DNA from: Asanoa hainanensis | GTDB taxonomy: Bacteria > Actinomycetota > Actinomycetes > Mycobacteriales > Micromonosporaceae | Reading direction: 5' to 3' | Assembly (NCBI RefSeq): GCF_900188485.1 | Contig: NZ_FZPH01000001.1 | Location: 496,001 to 560,000, forward strand | Length of the DNA: 64,000 nt | Part shown: piece by piece, positions 26,556 through 34,752 of the stretch | Layout: every line of letters begins with the position of its first letter | Position numbering within the stretch: position 1 is the stretch's first letter | Notes under the pieces: generated by a model | The model's database searches: none | What the model was told of the DNA's origin: nothing | The model's input: only the letters and a program-made list of their open reading frames with translations | Made by a program: the position numbers and the translations under genes

Positions 26556-27397
26556 CCCTTGATCCCACTTCCCGCGATACCCGCGAAGAACTGACGTTGC
26601 AGAACGAGGAACACGGTGATCAGCGGGATCGAGCACACGAACGCGCCCGCCATCAGCGTGGGGTAGTCGGTGCCGAACTGGCCCTGCAGTCCGGCGAGAC
26701 CCACCGACAGCGGGCGGTTCTCCCCCGACGGCGAGACGATCAGGGGCCAGAGCAGGTCGTTCCAGGAGTAGAGCCCGGTGAGCACGGCGAGGGCGGCGAC
26801 GGTCGGCCGGGCCATCGGCAGCATGATGTGCCAGAAGACCTGGAACGGGTTGGCGCCGTCGAGCCGGGCCGCCTCCTCGTAGTCGTCGGGCATGCTCAGG
26901 AACGCCTGCCGCATCAGGAACGTGCCGAACGCCGAGAACAGGCCGGGAATGGCCAGCGCCGGCAGCGTGTCGAGCAGCTCCAGATCCCGGATCAGGCCGT
27001 ACTGGCCGATCAGGAAGAGCTGGCTCGGCACCATCAGCATGGCCAGGAACAGGCCGTGCAGCAGGCCGCGGCCGCGGAACGGGATGCGCGCGAACGCGTA
27101 CCCGGCGAGCGCGGCGACGACGACCTGCCCGCCGACCCGCAGCACGAGCGCGCCGGCGGAGACCGCGAACATCGACCAGAACGGCACCGTGTCGAAGAAC
27201 GTCTCGAACGCGTGCAGGCTCCAACCGTGCGGCAGGATCGTCGGCGGGATCCTGGTCACCTCGGCGGTCGACTTGAACACGGTGAGGAGCTGCCAGGCGA
27301 ACGGCACCACCATGAAGGCGGCCGCGGCGGCGAGGATCAGGTGCAGGTGCCAGCGCCTGGCCCGCCGGGGCCCGCGCCGGAGGGTGGACTCAGTCAT
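26552..27397 (-). CDS. Sugar ABC permease, MalG type
   Basis: The 281-residue membrane protein has six predicted helices and the EAA loop DYEEAARLDGANPFQVFWHI. It belongs to the CUT1 carbohydrate importer family. Its ATG lies eight bases inside the end of the partner permease gene. Together they import the sugar caught by the lipoprotein encoded two genes upstream, probably an alpha-galactoside oligomer. No ATPase gene is in the operon; CUT1 systems of actinomycetes commonly share one MsiK-type ATPase encoded elsewhere. Confidence 0.88.
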   Translation of the reverse strand: MTESTLRRGPRRARRWHLHLILAAAAAFMVVPFAWQLLTVFKSTAEVTRIPPTILPHGWSLHAFETFFDTVPFWSMFAVSAGALVLRVGGQVVVAALAGYAFARIPFRGRGLLHGLFLAMLMVPSQLFLIGQYGLIRDLELLDTLPALAIPGLFSAFGTFLMRQAFLSMPDDYEEAARLDGANPFQVFWHIMLPMARPTVAALAVLTGLYSWNDLLWPLIVSPSGENRPLSVGLAGLQGQFGTDYPTLMAGAFVCSIPLITVFLVLQRQFFAGIAGSGIKG

Positions 27398-28319
27398 AGA
27401 AGACCCAGGATCTCTGCAGACGGAACTGGAGCGCCGTCGCGATCATGATGACGAGCAGGAGCACGACCGCGATGGCGGCGCCGTAGCCCTGGTGGAACTG
27501 GACGAACGCCTTCTCGTAGAACAGGTAGACGATGGTCTTCGAGTCGGCCAGCGCCGTGTTGTTCACCCCGCGCAGCATGATGAAGTTCAGGTCGAACATC
27601 TGCAGCGCGCCGATGACGCTGAGCACGGTGACGAAGAAGATGCTGGGGCTCAGCAGCGGCACGGTGATCCGGAAGAACTGCCGCACCCGGCCGGCACCGT
27701 CCAATGCGGACGCTTCGTACACGGCCTTCGGAATGGCCGTCAGGCCCGCGCCCAGGATGATGAGGTTGATGCCGAGGCCCATCCAGATGCCGACCACGCC
27801 GAACGCGTAGATCGTGAACCGCGGGTCGGCCACCCAGTACTGGCCGTCGACGCCGACCCAGGACAGCACGGTGTTGAGGAGCCCGAAGTCGCCGTTGTAG
27901 ATGAAGCGCCAGACCATGCCGATGGCGACGGGCAGGGTGACCACGGGCAGGAAGAACAGCACGCGGTAGATCGCGCGTCCCCGCCCGACCTGCTCGATCA
28001 GCGCGGCCAGCGCGATGGCGATCGGAACTCCGAGCAGCACGATCGCGGTGTAGAGCGCCGAGTTGCGGAACGCCTGCCAGAACTCCGGGTCGTGGAGCAG
28101 CGCCGTGTAGTTGTCGGTGCCGACCCAGGTCGCCGGCCCGAACGCCGGCACGTCCTGGAAGCTGTCGACCACGGTCCGCAGGAACGGCCACACGTAGAGC
28201 GCCAGCAGGCCGATCGTGGCCGGGGCGATGAAGGCCAGCGCCCACCACCCGTTGGGAGCGGAAACGCCCCCGCGGCGGCCGGACGGCCGCCGCGGAAGCT
28301 TCGTTGCCGAGGACGTCAT
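27390..28319 (-). CDS. Sugar ABC permease, MalF type
   Basis: The 309-residue inner-membrane protein carries the CUT1 motif VYEASALDGAGRVRQFFRI and about six helices, with a cytoplasmic N-terminus rich in Arg (KLPRRPSGRRGG). The ATG overlaps the binding-protein stop (ATGA, 28316-28319). It pairs with the MalG-like permease downstream. The substrate is inferred from the flanking GH97 and GH36 enzymes. Confidence 0.88.
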   Translation of the reverse strand: MTSSATKLPRRPSGRRGGVSAPNGWWALAFIAPATIGLLALYVWPFLRTVVDSFQDVPAFGPATWVGTDNYTALLHDPEFWQAFRNSALYTAIVLLGVPIAIALAALIEQVGRGRAIYRVLFFLPVVTLPVAIGMVWRFIYNGDFGLLNTVLSWVGVDGQYWVADPRFTIYAFGVVGIWMGLGINLIILGAGLTAIPKAVYEASALDGAGRVRQFFRITVPLLSPSIFFVTVLSVIGALQMFDLNFIMLRGVNNTALADSKTIVYLFYEKAFVQFHQGYGAAIAVVLLLVIMIATALQFRLQRSWVFYD

Positions 28320-29572
28320 TTCTTGGCGAGCACCTGGTCGACGGCGGTCTGGTACTCCTTGGCCGCGTCCGCCACGGGCTTCTTCCCGCTCCACGCGGGA
28401 CCGAGGTACTGCGTGGCGAGCCCCTGCCACTCGGACGCGTTGCCCGCGACCGGCAGCGGCACGCTGTAGTCGGTGGCGTCGATGAAGACCTGGAGCTTGT
28501 ACTCCGGCATCGAGTCGAGCCACGGCTGCTGCGTGCCCTTGTACGCGGGAAGCACCGTGCCGGTGGCCGCCTGGATCTCGGCCGCCTTCGAACCGCCGAG
28601 GAAGGCGAGGAACTTCTTGAGCTGCTCCGGGTGCTTGCTGCCGGCGTAGCCCGCGTTGCCGATGCCGCTGGTGACGGTGGCCCGCTTGACACCCTGCGGC
28701 AGCGGCGCGACGTCGACCTTGCCCTTCAACGCCGCGTTGTTGTGGAACCGCAGCGCCCAGTACGCACCCGAGAAGTACATGGCGACCTTCTGGTTCTCGA
28801 ACATGGAGACGGCCTCGGTGTCCGAGAGCTGCTCCAGCGTCGGAGACGCCTTGGCGGCCTGGAGGTCGGTCCAGAACTTCAGGCCCTCGACGCCCGCCGG
28901 GCTGCCGAAGTCGGACGCGGTGCCGTCGGCGTTGATGATCGAGCCGCCGGCCTGCAGGATCGTGTTGTAGAAGCCGCCCTGCGCGTCGATCGGCGCCGCG
29001 ATGCCGAACACGCCCTTGGCCGGGTCGGTCAGCTTCTTCGCCGCGTCCTGCGCGTCCTGCCAGGTCCAGGTGTCGTCGGGATACTTGACGCCGGCGGCGT
29101 CGAACAGCGCCTTGTTGTACCAGATGCCGTTGGTGTCGAAGTCCTTCGGCAGGGCGAAGAGCTTCCCGTCGTACGTGTACGAGTCCGAGACCGCCTTCGG
29201 GTACACGCTCAGGTCGATGTTGTTCGCCTTCACCGTGTCCGACATGTCGACCAGCTGGCCGCCCTTGGCGTACTCGCGGAAGTGGTCGGCGAGCATCCAG
29301 AACGCGTCCGGCGCGGTGCCGCCGGCGGCGCCGACCTGGAGCGTCGTCCAGTACTCGGTCCACGGCAGCGTCTGCACCTTGATGGTGATGTCGGGGTTGG
29401 CCTTCTGGAACTCGTCGGCGATCTGCTGCATCGCCGGCGTCTGGTCCTCGCTCCAGTTCGCGTACGTGAGGGTGACCTTCTCACCGGACGCCCCGTCGGA
29501 CTGTCCCGAGCAGGCGCTGAGCAGGGTGACCGCCGCGGCCAGGGCCGTGGCGGCGATCCACCTACGTTTCAT
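28316..29572 (-). CDS. Sugar ABC substrate-binding lipoprotein
   Basis: The 418-residue extracytoplasmic lipoprotein has signal sequence and lipobox TLLSACSGQ (Cys ~21). The type 1 sugar-binding fold shows LTYANWSEDQTPAMQQIADE, APDAFWMLADHFREYA and the CUT1 pattern GKLFALPKDFDTNGIWYNKAL. Several aromatic residues (WTWQDAQD, YFSGAYWALRF) would stack on sugar rings. It lies 30 bp after the GH97 gene and overlaps the first permease. A galacto-oligosaccharide ligand is likely from its neighbours. Confidence 0.87.
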   Translation of the reverse strand: MKRRWIAATALAAAVTLLSACSGQSDGASGEKVTLTYANWSEDQTPAMQQIADEFQKANPDITIKVQTLPWTEYWTTLQVGAAGGTAPDAFWMLADHFREYAKGGQLVDMSDTVKANNIDLSVYPKAVSDSYTYDGKLFALPKDFDTNGIWYNKALFDAAGVKYPDDTWTWQDAQDAAKKLTDPAKGVFGIAAPIDAQGGFYNTILQAGGSIINADGTASDFGSPAGVEGLKFWTDLQAAKASPTLEQLSDTEAVSMFENQKVAMYFSGAYWALRFHNNAALKGKVDVAPLPQGVKRATVTSGIGNAGYAGSKHPEQLKKFLAFLGGSKAAEIQAATGTVLPAYKGTQQPWLDSMPEYKLQVFIDATDYSVPLPVAGNASEWQGLATQYLGPAWSGKKPVADAAKEYQTAVDQVLAKK

Positions 29573-29602
29573 GGTGCTCCTCTGATGATGGGGTGGGGGA
29601 TT

Positions 29603-32059
29603 TCAGACGTGGACGGTGGTGTCGACCCAGTCGACGTGGACGCCGGGGTCGTCGGTCGCGCCACGCAGGCTGAGCGTCCGCATGCCGTGGACCGGGAGGC
29701 TGAACGGCGTGACGGGCTTGCCCGCCTCGACGTCGGCGGCGAAGATCTCGTGCCCGTCGGCGAGCACGCTGACCCGGGCCCGGCCGGTCGACTCGTCGTC
29801 GACGCCGACCGCGCCGGCGAACGTCTCGGCGCGGCCGCCGAGGTGGAACGTGGCCTCGGAGGCCGGGGCGGTGCCGAGGCCACGCTCGAACTCCTGGCCC
29901 GCGACGCGCATCCGCTGCCCGTCGCGGGGGTTGCCGCCGCCGTTGGACTGGTCGCGCTCGACCGGGCCGTCGGCGTTGGCGAAGGAGAGCATCGGCAGGT
30001 CCGACAGCGCGTACGCGCCCGGTGTCAGCGGGTACACGATCCGCGCGTGGGCGACCACGGGGACGACGCCGTCGCCGTCCCGCTCGACGGTGACGACACC
30101 GAGCTGCCCGGGCCGCAGGGACGAGTCGGGGCGGACGAGCCAGCCGGTCTCGCCGACCCGGTCGGCCGACCAGCCGAGGGGCAGCCGCAGCCGGGCGCCC
30201 GGGTCGGTTGTCAGGCTTGCGGTGCCGTCCGGGCCGAGCTCGGCGACCGCCGGGTGCACGACCGGCGCGGGGTGCGTCGGCCGGGGCTCGGCCCGGAACA
30301 CCTCGGTGCCGGCCGGTGCCACGATCGCGACGAAGCCGCCGTCGCGGGCCACCTCGACGGTGAAAACGTCCTCGGCGGTGACGGTCCGCTCGGCGAGCCC
30401 GGTCGCGTCGTCGCCGACGATCCACACCTGGGCGTCCGGCCCCACGCCTAGCCGCTCCAGCGGCACCTCGATCGTCCGGGCCTCGCCGGTCGCGATACAG
30501 CCCACGAACCAGCGGTCGCCGGCCCGGCGGGCGATGACCGCGTGGCTGTCGGGGTCACCGGCCAGCAGGGCCGTCTCGTCCCAGGCCGGTGCCAGTTCCG
30601 CCAGGAAGCGCGCGGCGAGCGGTCGATCCGCGTACGCGTCGACATGGTCCGCGAAATGGGTGATCCCGGCCTCGAACGCCACCGAGAGTCCGAGCTCGTG
30701 GCCGTCGCTGGTCGTGCGGTTCGGTGCGCCGAACGCGACCGGGGTGGCGTCCATGCCACCGACGATGTTGCGGGTGAACGGCTGGATCACGTTGTGCGCG
30801 GCGGTCAGCGCCTGGTCCGCGAAGAACACGTAGTACTCGGCGCCGCGGATCGCCTCGTACCCGATGACCTGCGGGAAGGTCCGGGCCCAGCCGCGCGGGA
30901 TGACCGAGCCGTGGAAGTTCACCATGAGGCCGAGCCGGGCGGTCTCCGTGAGCACCGAGTCGTACCAGCGGTAGCGGTCCTTCGACTCGGACTCCATGAA
31001 GTCGACCTTGATCCCGGCCACGCCCCAGGAGCGCCACAGCGCTAACTTGCGGAGGTCCTCGGGGGTGTTGAGGTCGCGCCAGATGGTCCAGAGGTGCACC
31101 TGGATGCCGCGGCGGCTCGCGTACGCGACGATCTCGGGAACCCAGGTCTCCTCCCATCCGCAGTCGATGAGCAGGTGCTCCCACCCGAGGTCGGCGGCGA
31201 CGTCGACGAAGTGCTTCTGCTTGTCGAGCCGCGCGCCCGAGTAGAAGTCGGACCACCACGACCAGGCGGCGCGCCCCGGCCGGACCCAGGTCGCGTCGGC
31301 CAGCTCCGGTGAGACCGGCGGCGCCAGCTCGTCGACCAGCAGCGACTCCACGAGCTCGGGCAGGGTGCCGACGAGGATGACGCGCCACGGGGTGACCTCG
31401 CCGCGGGCGACCTCGACGCTGTCGTCGGCCAGGGTGAAGCGCAGGGTCCGGCCGCCGCCCGGCTCCGGGTCGCCGGCGACGACGTGGGCGCCGGCGAACC
31501 GGCCGTCGATGCCCGACTCGGTGACCAGGATGTGCGCTGTGTTGTCCAAGCGGCTCAGGAACGGGAAGCCGTACGCACCGGGGGCCAGGTCGGTCGTGTC
31601 GACGCCGAACCGGGGTGTCTCGTACCAGGTCTGGTAGTCGAGGACCCAGTTCCGGGACCGCGCGGGAAGCGTGATCGCGGTCCGGTCGCCGGTGATCCGG
31701 GCGGTGCCGTCGAGCTTCGGCAGGACGTAGCGGAACGCCACCCCGTCCCGCGCGGTACGCACGACGACCTGCCACTCGAGCCCGTCGCCGGTGCGGAAGG
31801 TGTGCGTGCTCTCGTGGTGCTCGTACGCGTGGGATCCCACCGATTTGCCCGAGCGAAGCCGGAACCGATCACTGACCGTCCGCTCAGAAACCCGGACGAG
31901 CTCGGCATTCACCCCAACTTCGTTGCCGTTGACGGCGAAGCCGAGCGGGATCCGGTCAAGGACGATCTCGCCGTGCCAGGTCACGGTCAGCTCGACACCG
32001 GCGTCCGAGTTCCGGACGACGGCGCCCACCGGCCGGGGGCGTATCTCGTCGCTCAACAC
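29603..32059 (-). CDS. GH97 glycoside hydrolase with C-terminal NPCBM module
   Basis: The 818-residue protein has the GH97 layout: N-terminal beta-super-sandwich (to ~260), catalytic barrel (AWSWWSDFYSG, LLIDCGWEETW, VAGIKVDFMESES), and C-terminal beta domain (~520-640). A NPCBM-type carbohydrate module follows at ~680-818 (EFERGLGTAPASEATFHLGG). Asp353 in GIKVDFM occupies the site used as nucleophile by retaining GH97 alpha-galactosidases, whereas inverting alpha-glucosidases place Glu bases elsewhere, so galactosidase action is favoured. No signal peptide is seen, so the enzyme appears cytoplasmic, odd for a protein carrying a binding module. The GTG start follows GGAG closely; a TTG three bases later is possible. 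Confidence 0.86.
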   Translation of the reverse strand: MLSDEIRPRPVGAVVRNSDAGVELTVTWHGEIVLDRIPLGFAVNGNEVGVNAELVRVSERTVSDRFRLRSGKSVGSHAYEHHESTHTFRTGDGLEWQVVVRTARDGVAFRYVLPKLDGTARITGDRTAITLPARSRNWVLDYQTWYETPRFGVDTTDLAPGAYGFPFLSRLDNTAHILVTESGIDGRFAGAHVVAGDPEPGGGRTLRFTLADDSVEVARGEVTPWRVILVGTLPELVESLLVDELAPPVSPELADATWVRPGRAAWSWWSDFYSGARLDKQKHFVDVAADLGWEHLLIDCGWEETWVPEIVAYASRRGIQVHLWTIWRDLNTPEDLRKLALWRSWGVAGIKVDFMESESKDRYRWYDSVLTETARLGLMVNFHGSVIPRGWARTFPQVIGYEAIRGAEYYVFFADQALTAAHNVIQPFTRNIVGGMDATPVAFGAPNRTTSDGHELGLSVAFEAGITHFADHVDAYADRPLAARFLAELAPAWDETALLAGDPDSHAVIARRAGDRWFVGCIATGEARTIEVPLERLGVGPDAQVWIVGDDATGLAERTVTAEDVFTVEVARDGGFVAIVAPAGTEVFRAEPRPTHPAPVVHPAVAELGPDGTASLTTDPGARLRLPLGWSADRVGETGWLVRPDSSLRPGQLGVVTVERDGDGVVPVVAHARIVYPLTPGAYALSDLPMLSFANADGPVERDQSNGGGNPRDGQRMRVAGQEFERGLGTAPASEATFHLGGRAETFAGAVGVDDESTGRARVSVLADGHEIFAADVEAGKPVTPFSLPVHGMRTLSLRGATDDPGVHVDWVDTTVHV

Positions 32060-32189
32060 TTTGCTCCATGTGCTGCGGGCCGTTCATGCACCTGACGTGT
32101 TCCGGTGCGACGGTATAGGTCCCGACATGCTCGCCCACATGGGGTTTCTTACTTGTTGCATGGACGATCCGACGATCCGCCGACCGCCC

Positions 32190-32195
32190 TATCGT
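32190..32195 (+). promoter_or_regulatory. Putative -10 box for a leaderless small gene
   Basis: TATCGT lies six bases before the ATG at 32202. The spacing matches leaderless actinobacterial promoters, where transcription begins at the start codon. No ribosome-binding site precedes this ATG. Confidence 0.4.
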
Positions 32196-32201
32196 GGTGC
32201 C

Positions 32202-32333
32202 ATGAGCAAGCGGAAGAAGACCGGCCGAGGCCCTCGATGCCCCCGCGACGACGCCGCGCTGTCCCCCACCAGTCGCGACCCCGACGAGCCCTGGACCTGC
32301 CCGACCTGCGGCGGCCAGTTCCGGGTCCGCTGA
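32202..32333 (+). CDS. Small zinc-ribbon-like protein, 43 residues
   Basis: The frame encodes a 43-residue basic N-terminus (MSKRKKTGRGPR) followed by CPRDDAAL and WTCPTCGGQF. The two Cys-rich parts resemble a shortened TFIIB-type zinc ribbon, but only three cysteines are present, so metal binding would need the Asp or His or a dimer. A -10-like TATCGT sits six bases before the ATG. It converges on the GNAT gene with one base between. It may be a genuine small gene; no function can be given. Confidence 0.5.
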   Translation: MSKRKKTGRGPRCPRDDAALSPTSRDPDEPWTCPTCGGQFRVR

Positions 32334-32334
32334 C

Positions 32335-32814
32335 CTAGCGGGGACCGCGGCCCAGGTCGATGGCCATGGGTTGGTGCGGTAGGCCCGCGTAGGTTTCGAG
32401 GTCGCCGTCCCGGTGCCAGCCCAGCCGTTCGAAGAAGCGCACGTTGGCGAGTTGGATGTGGGCCACCATGACCGAGCCCCCTCGGGCGCCCGCCGTGTCG
32501 ACCGCGAAGCGGACCAGGGGTGCGCCCAGGCCGTACGCGCGGAACTCCGGAAGCACCGCGAGTCGATCGCCCTGCCAGCGGCGGCCCGCGGCGTCGAGGG
32601 GGAACAGCCGCACCGATCCGCCGATCGTGCCGTCGACGTCGCCGATCACGGGGATCGTGGAAGGGCGGGCGTCGTGGGCGTCGCGGTCCGAGCCCGCGAA
32701 GATGTGCTGTTCCGCCACGAAGACGCGGTGCCGGACGGCGTGGTGCGCGGCCAGGTCCGCGGCCGAGGTGGCCACCCGGCACCCGATGCGGAGGCGTTCG
32801 GCCTGGCGCGGCAC
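32335..32814 (-). CDS. GNAT acetyltransferase, MSMEG_0567/Sll0786 family (Nit1C)
   Basis: The 159-residue N-acetyltransferase-like protein matches the Nit1C family: HHAVRHRVFVAEQHIFAGSD, GDRLAVLPEFRAYGLGAPLV (acetyl-CoA loop) and MVAHIQLANVRFFERLGW. In mycobacteria this domain is fused to an AIR-synthase-like domain; here it is separate, and an AIRS-like gene lies 16 kb away. GTG 32814 lies just after the radical SAM stop (two bases between), consistent with coupling. The family is induced by nitrogen starvation in cyanobacteria; the reaction is unknown. It ends one base from the small zinc-ribbon gene. Confidence 0.85.
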   Translation of the reverse strand: MPRQAERLRIGCRVATSAADLAAHHAVRHRVFVAEQHIFAGSDRDAHDARPSTIPVIGDVDGTIGGSVRLFPLDAAGRRWQGDRLAVLPEFRAYGLGAPLVRFAVDTAGARGGSVMVAHIQLANVRFFERLGWHRDGDLETYAGLPHQPMAIDLGRGPR

Positions 32815-32816
32815 GG

Positions 32817-33944
32817 TCAGGAGGCGGGTCGGCGGCCGATTTGCAGCAGCGGCTCCATCGAGCTGAGCCCTGAGCAGGCCTGGCAGCGGGCGCAGCCAGC
32901 CTTCGCGGTCGCCGTGGTCATCCGGCGGTCCGACAGATAGGCGAGGACCTTCGAATAGATCGGCCGCGTGTACGCCTGCGACGGCGGTTTCCACTCGCCC
33001 ATCAGGCTCCCCGACACCGGCCGCAACGGCACGACGAACGGGTAGACGCCCAGGTCGATCGCCCGTTGGCAGCCCTCGACCGTGAGCTCCGGGTCCTCGC
33101 CCATGCCCAGGATGACGTACGTGGAGACCTGCCCCTCGCCGAACGCCGCGACCGCCCGCTCCCACGCGGTGAAGTAGCCCTCGATGCCCGTGCGGGCCTT
33201 GCCCGGCGCGACGCGGGCCAGCACGGCGGGGTCGAACGTCTCGACGTGGATGCCCACCGAGTCGATGCCCATGGCTGCCACCTGGTCGATGACGTCGAGG
33301 TCGTCGGGCGGCTCGAACTGCACCTCGACCGGCAGCCCGCTGGCCCGCTTGACCGCCTCGCCGCAACGGCCGACGTACAACGCTCCGCGGTCGACGGACC
33401 GGGTGCTGCCGGTGGTCAGCGTGGCGTCGACCGCGCCGTCCAGGTCGCGGGCCGCGACGGCGACCTCGGCGAGCTGCTCGGGGGTCTTGCGGGCGATCGT
33501 GCGGCCGGACTCCAACGACAGGCCGATGCCGCAGAACGTGCACTGGTCGGCGTTGCCCCAGTAGGCGCAGTGCTGCACGACCGTGCTCGCCACCGAGTCG
33601 AGATGCAGCAGGGCGATGTGCCAGTACGGCACCCCGTCGGCGGTGGTGAGGTCGTAGTAGCGGGGGCGGCGCTGCGTCGTGGCCGAGGCCAGCCGCGAGC
33701 CGTCTCGGTAGATGCCGTAGCCGTCGTCCTCGGGCCGCAGCACATAGGGCGACGCGGCGGCGACCGGGCCGGTGGGCGCGGTGACCGGGTAGCCCTCGAT
33801 CCACAGCATCCCGCAGTCGGTGGGGCCGGCGCCGCCGGAGCGCTGTTCGATCTGGGCTTCGACCCGCAGGCCGCGGGCCTGGACGTCGAGGATCAGCGCG
33901 CTCGCGGCCTCGGAGATCCGGGTGGGGCTCGCTGTCGACGTCAT
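32817..33944 (-). CDS. Radical SAM protein, MSMEG_0568 family (Nit1C)
   Basis: The 375-residue protein has an atypical radical SAM cysteine motif, CX8CX2C, with Cys126, Cys135 and Cys138 in HCAYWGNADQCTFCGI, instead of CX3CX2C. A second cluster ligand set near the C-terminus (AGCARCQACSG) suggests an auxiliary iron-sulfur centre. Barrel segments include TLTTGSTRSVDRGALYVG and VSTYVILGMGEDPELT. These features identify the Nit1C radical SAM family, whose reaction is not established. The ATG follows GGGAGG by eight bases. It is the second gene after an unknown protein and precedes the GNAT gene by two bases. Confidence 0.88.
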   Translation of the reverse strand: MTSTASPTRISEAASALILDVQARGLRVEAQIEQRSGGAGPTDCGMLWIEGYPVTAPTGPVAAASPYVLRPEDDGYGIYRDGSRLASATTQRRPRYYDLTTADGVPYWHIALLHLDSVASTVVQHCAYWGNADQCTFCGIGLSLESGRTIARKTPEQLAEVAVAARDLDGAVDATLTTGSTRSVDRGALYVGRCGEAVKRASGLPVEVQFEPPDDLDVIDQVAAMGIDSVGIHVETFDPAVLARVAPGKARTGIEGYFTAWERAVAAFGEGQVSTYVILGMGEDPELTVEGCQRAIDLGVYPFVVPLRPVSGSLMGEWKPPSQAYTRPIYSKVLAYLSDRRMTTATAKAGCARCQACSGLSSMEPLLQIGRRPAS

Positions 33945-34017
33945 GTCTGGAACCTCCCGGGGAGTGTCACCTCGATCTGTGATACCACGGGGAGCGTCTA
34001 CGAAGATAGTAGGCTCA

Positions 34018-34632
34018 TCAACTTTCCGATTCGACCGACCGGCGTTCATCCTCCACCGTCGACTCCCAGGTGGCCCGGTCGTCGAACTCCGCCACCCGGA
34101 AGTCACCGACGCCCGGGTACACCTCGATCCGGTACAGCGGCGCACCGCTGTCCGGGTCGGCGACCACCGACCTGACGAGGACCGTTCCGCTGTGGACGTG
34201 CGCCTCCACCCACCGCGCCGACGCACCCCGCCACGCCGCCGCGTCGGGCTGCTCCAGCACGGCCCAGGCCAACCCGGCGGCCCGCGCCCGGTCCAGGGCC
34301 CGCGCCCGCAGCGCCGCCGCCTGCTCGCCCAGCAGGGCCCGGAACCGCGCGGCCAGCGCCGCCGAGACCACCATGTCGGGATCCAGCCCAGCCACAGGTA
34401 CGCCGCCCGTGACGTCCCCGTCGTCCAGCCAGCCACGCACCGAAGCCTCCGCGGCCGCGAGCTCGTCCAGGTTGGTGCACGTCTCCGCGAGCCGGCCGGC
34501 CAGCCGCCCGACCAGCCGCACCGCACGCTCGTAGAGGTCGGTGTCGACCATCGCCAGTGGATAGAGCCGATCCTCGGCGGCGCGCAGTCTCCGCGCGAAA
34601 GCGGCGTGCTCAGCGGGCACGGGTCCGGACAT
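34018..34632 (-). CDS. Unknown 204-residue protein upstream of the radical SAM gene
   Basis: I do not recognise this protein. It is mostly helical in appearance (AEHAAFARRLRAAEDRLY, LYERAVRLVGRLAGRLAE, RALDRARAAGLAWAVLEQ) and ends in a more extended acidic part (YPGVGDFRVAEFDDRATW, VEDERRSVESES). There is no signal peptide or membrane segment. ATG 34632 was chosen; an in-frame GTG/ATG-like extension to 34665 adds eleven Arg-rich residues. It lies 73 bp upstream of the radical SAM gene on the same strand and diverges from the carbamate kinase operon, so it may belong to the Nit1C-like set. Confidence 0.6.
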   Translation of the reverse strand: MSGPVPAEHAAFARRLRAAEDRLYPLAMVDTDLYERAVRLVGRLAGRLAETCTNLDELAAAEASVRGWLDDGDVTGGVPVAGLDPDMVVSAALAARFRALLGEQAAALRARALDRARAAGLAWAVLEQPDAAAWRGASARWVEAHVHSGTVLVRSVVADPDSGAPLYRIEVYPGVGDFRVAEFDDRATWESTVEDERRSVESES

Positions 34633-34752
34633 TCGCCTCACCGACCTTCGCAGGGCTCTTGGCACAGCTAGCGGCGTTCACTATCGTCAGCTTCGCACGT
34701 CGGATCCTAGACATGCACCGGCGCCCTCGCACCGTTGCGGGAAGGAAGCCCA

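Noticed and set aside
32060-32201. Weak inverted repeat GCACC...GGTGC upstream of the GH97 gene
   Set aside because: Five-base arms of common G+C composition are expected by chance in this genome.
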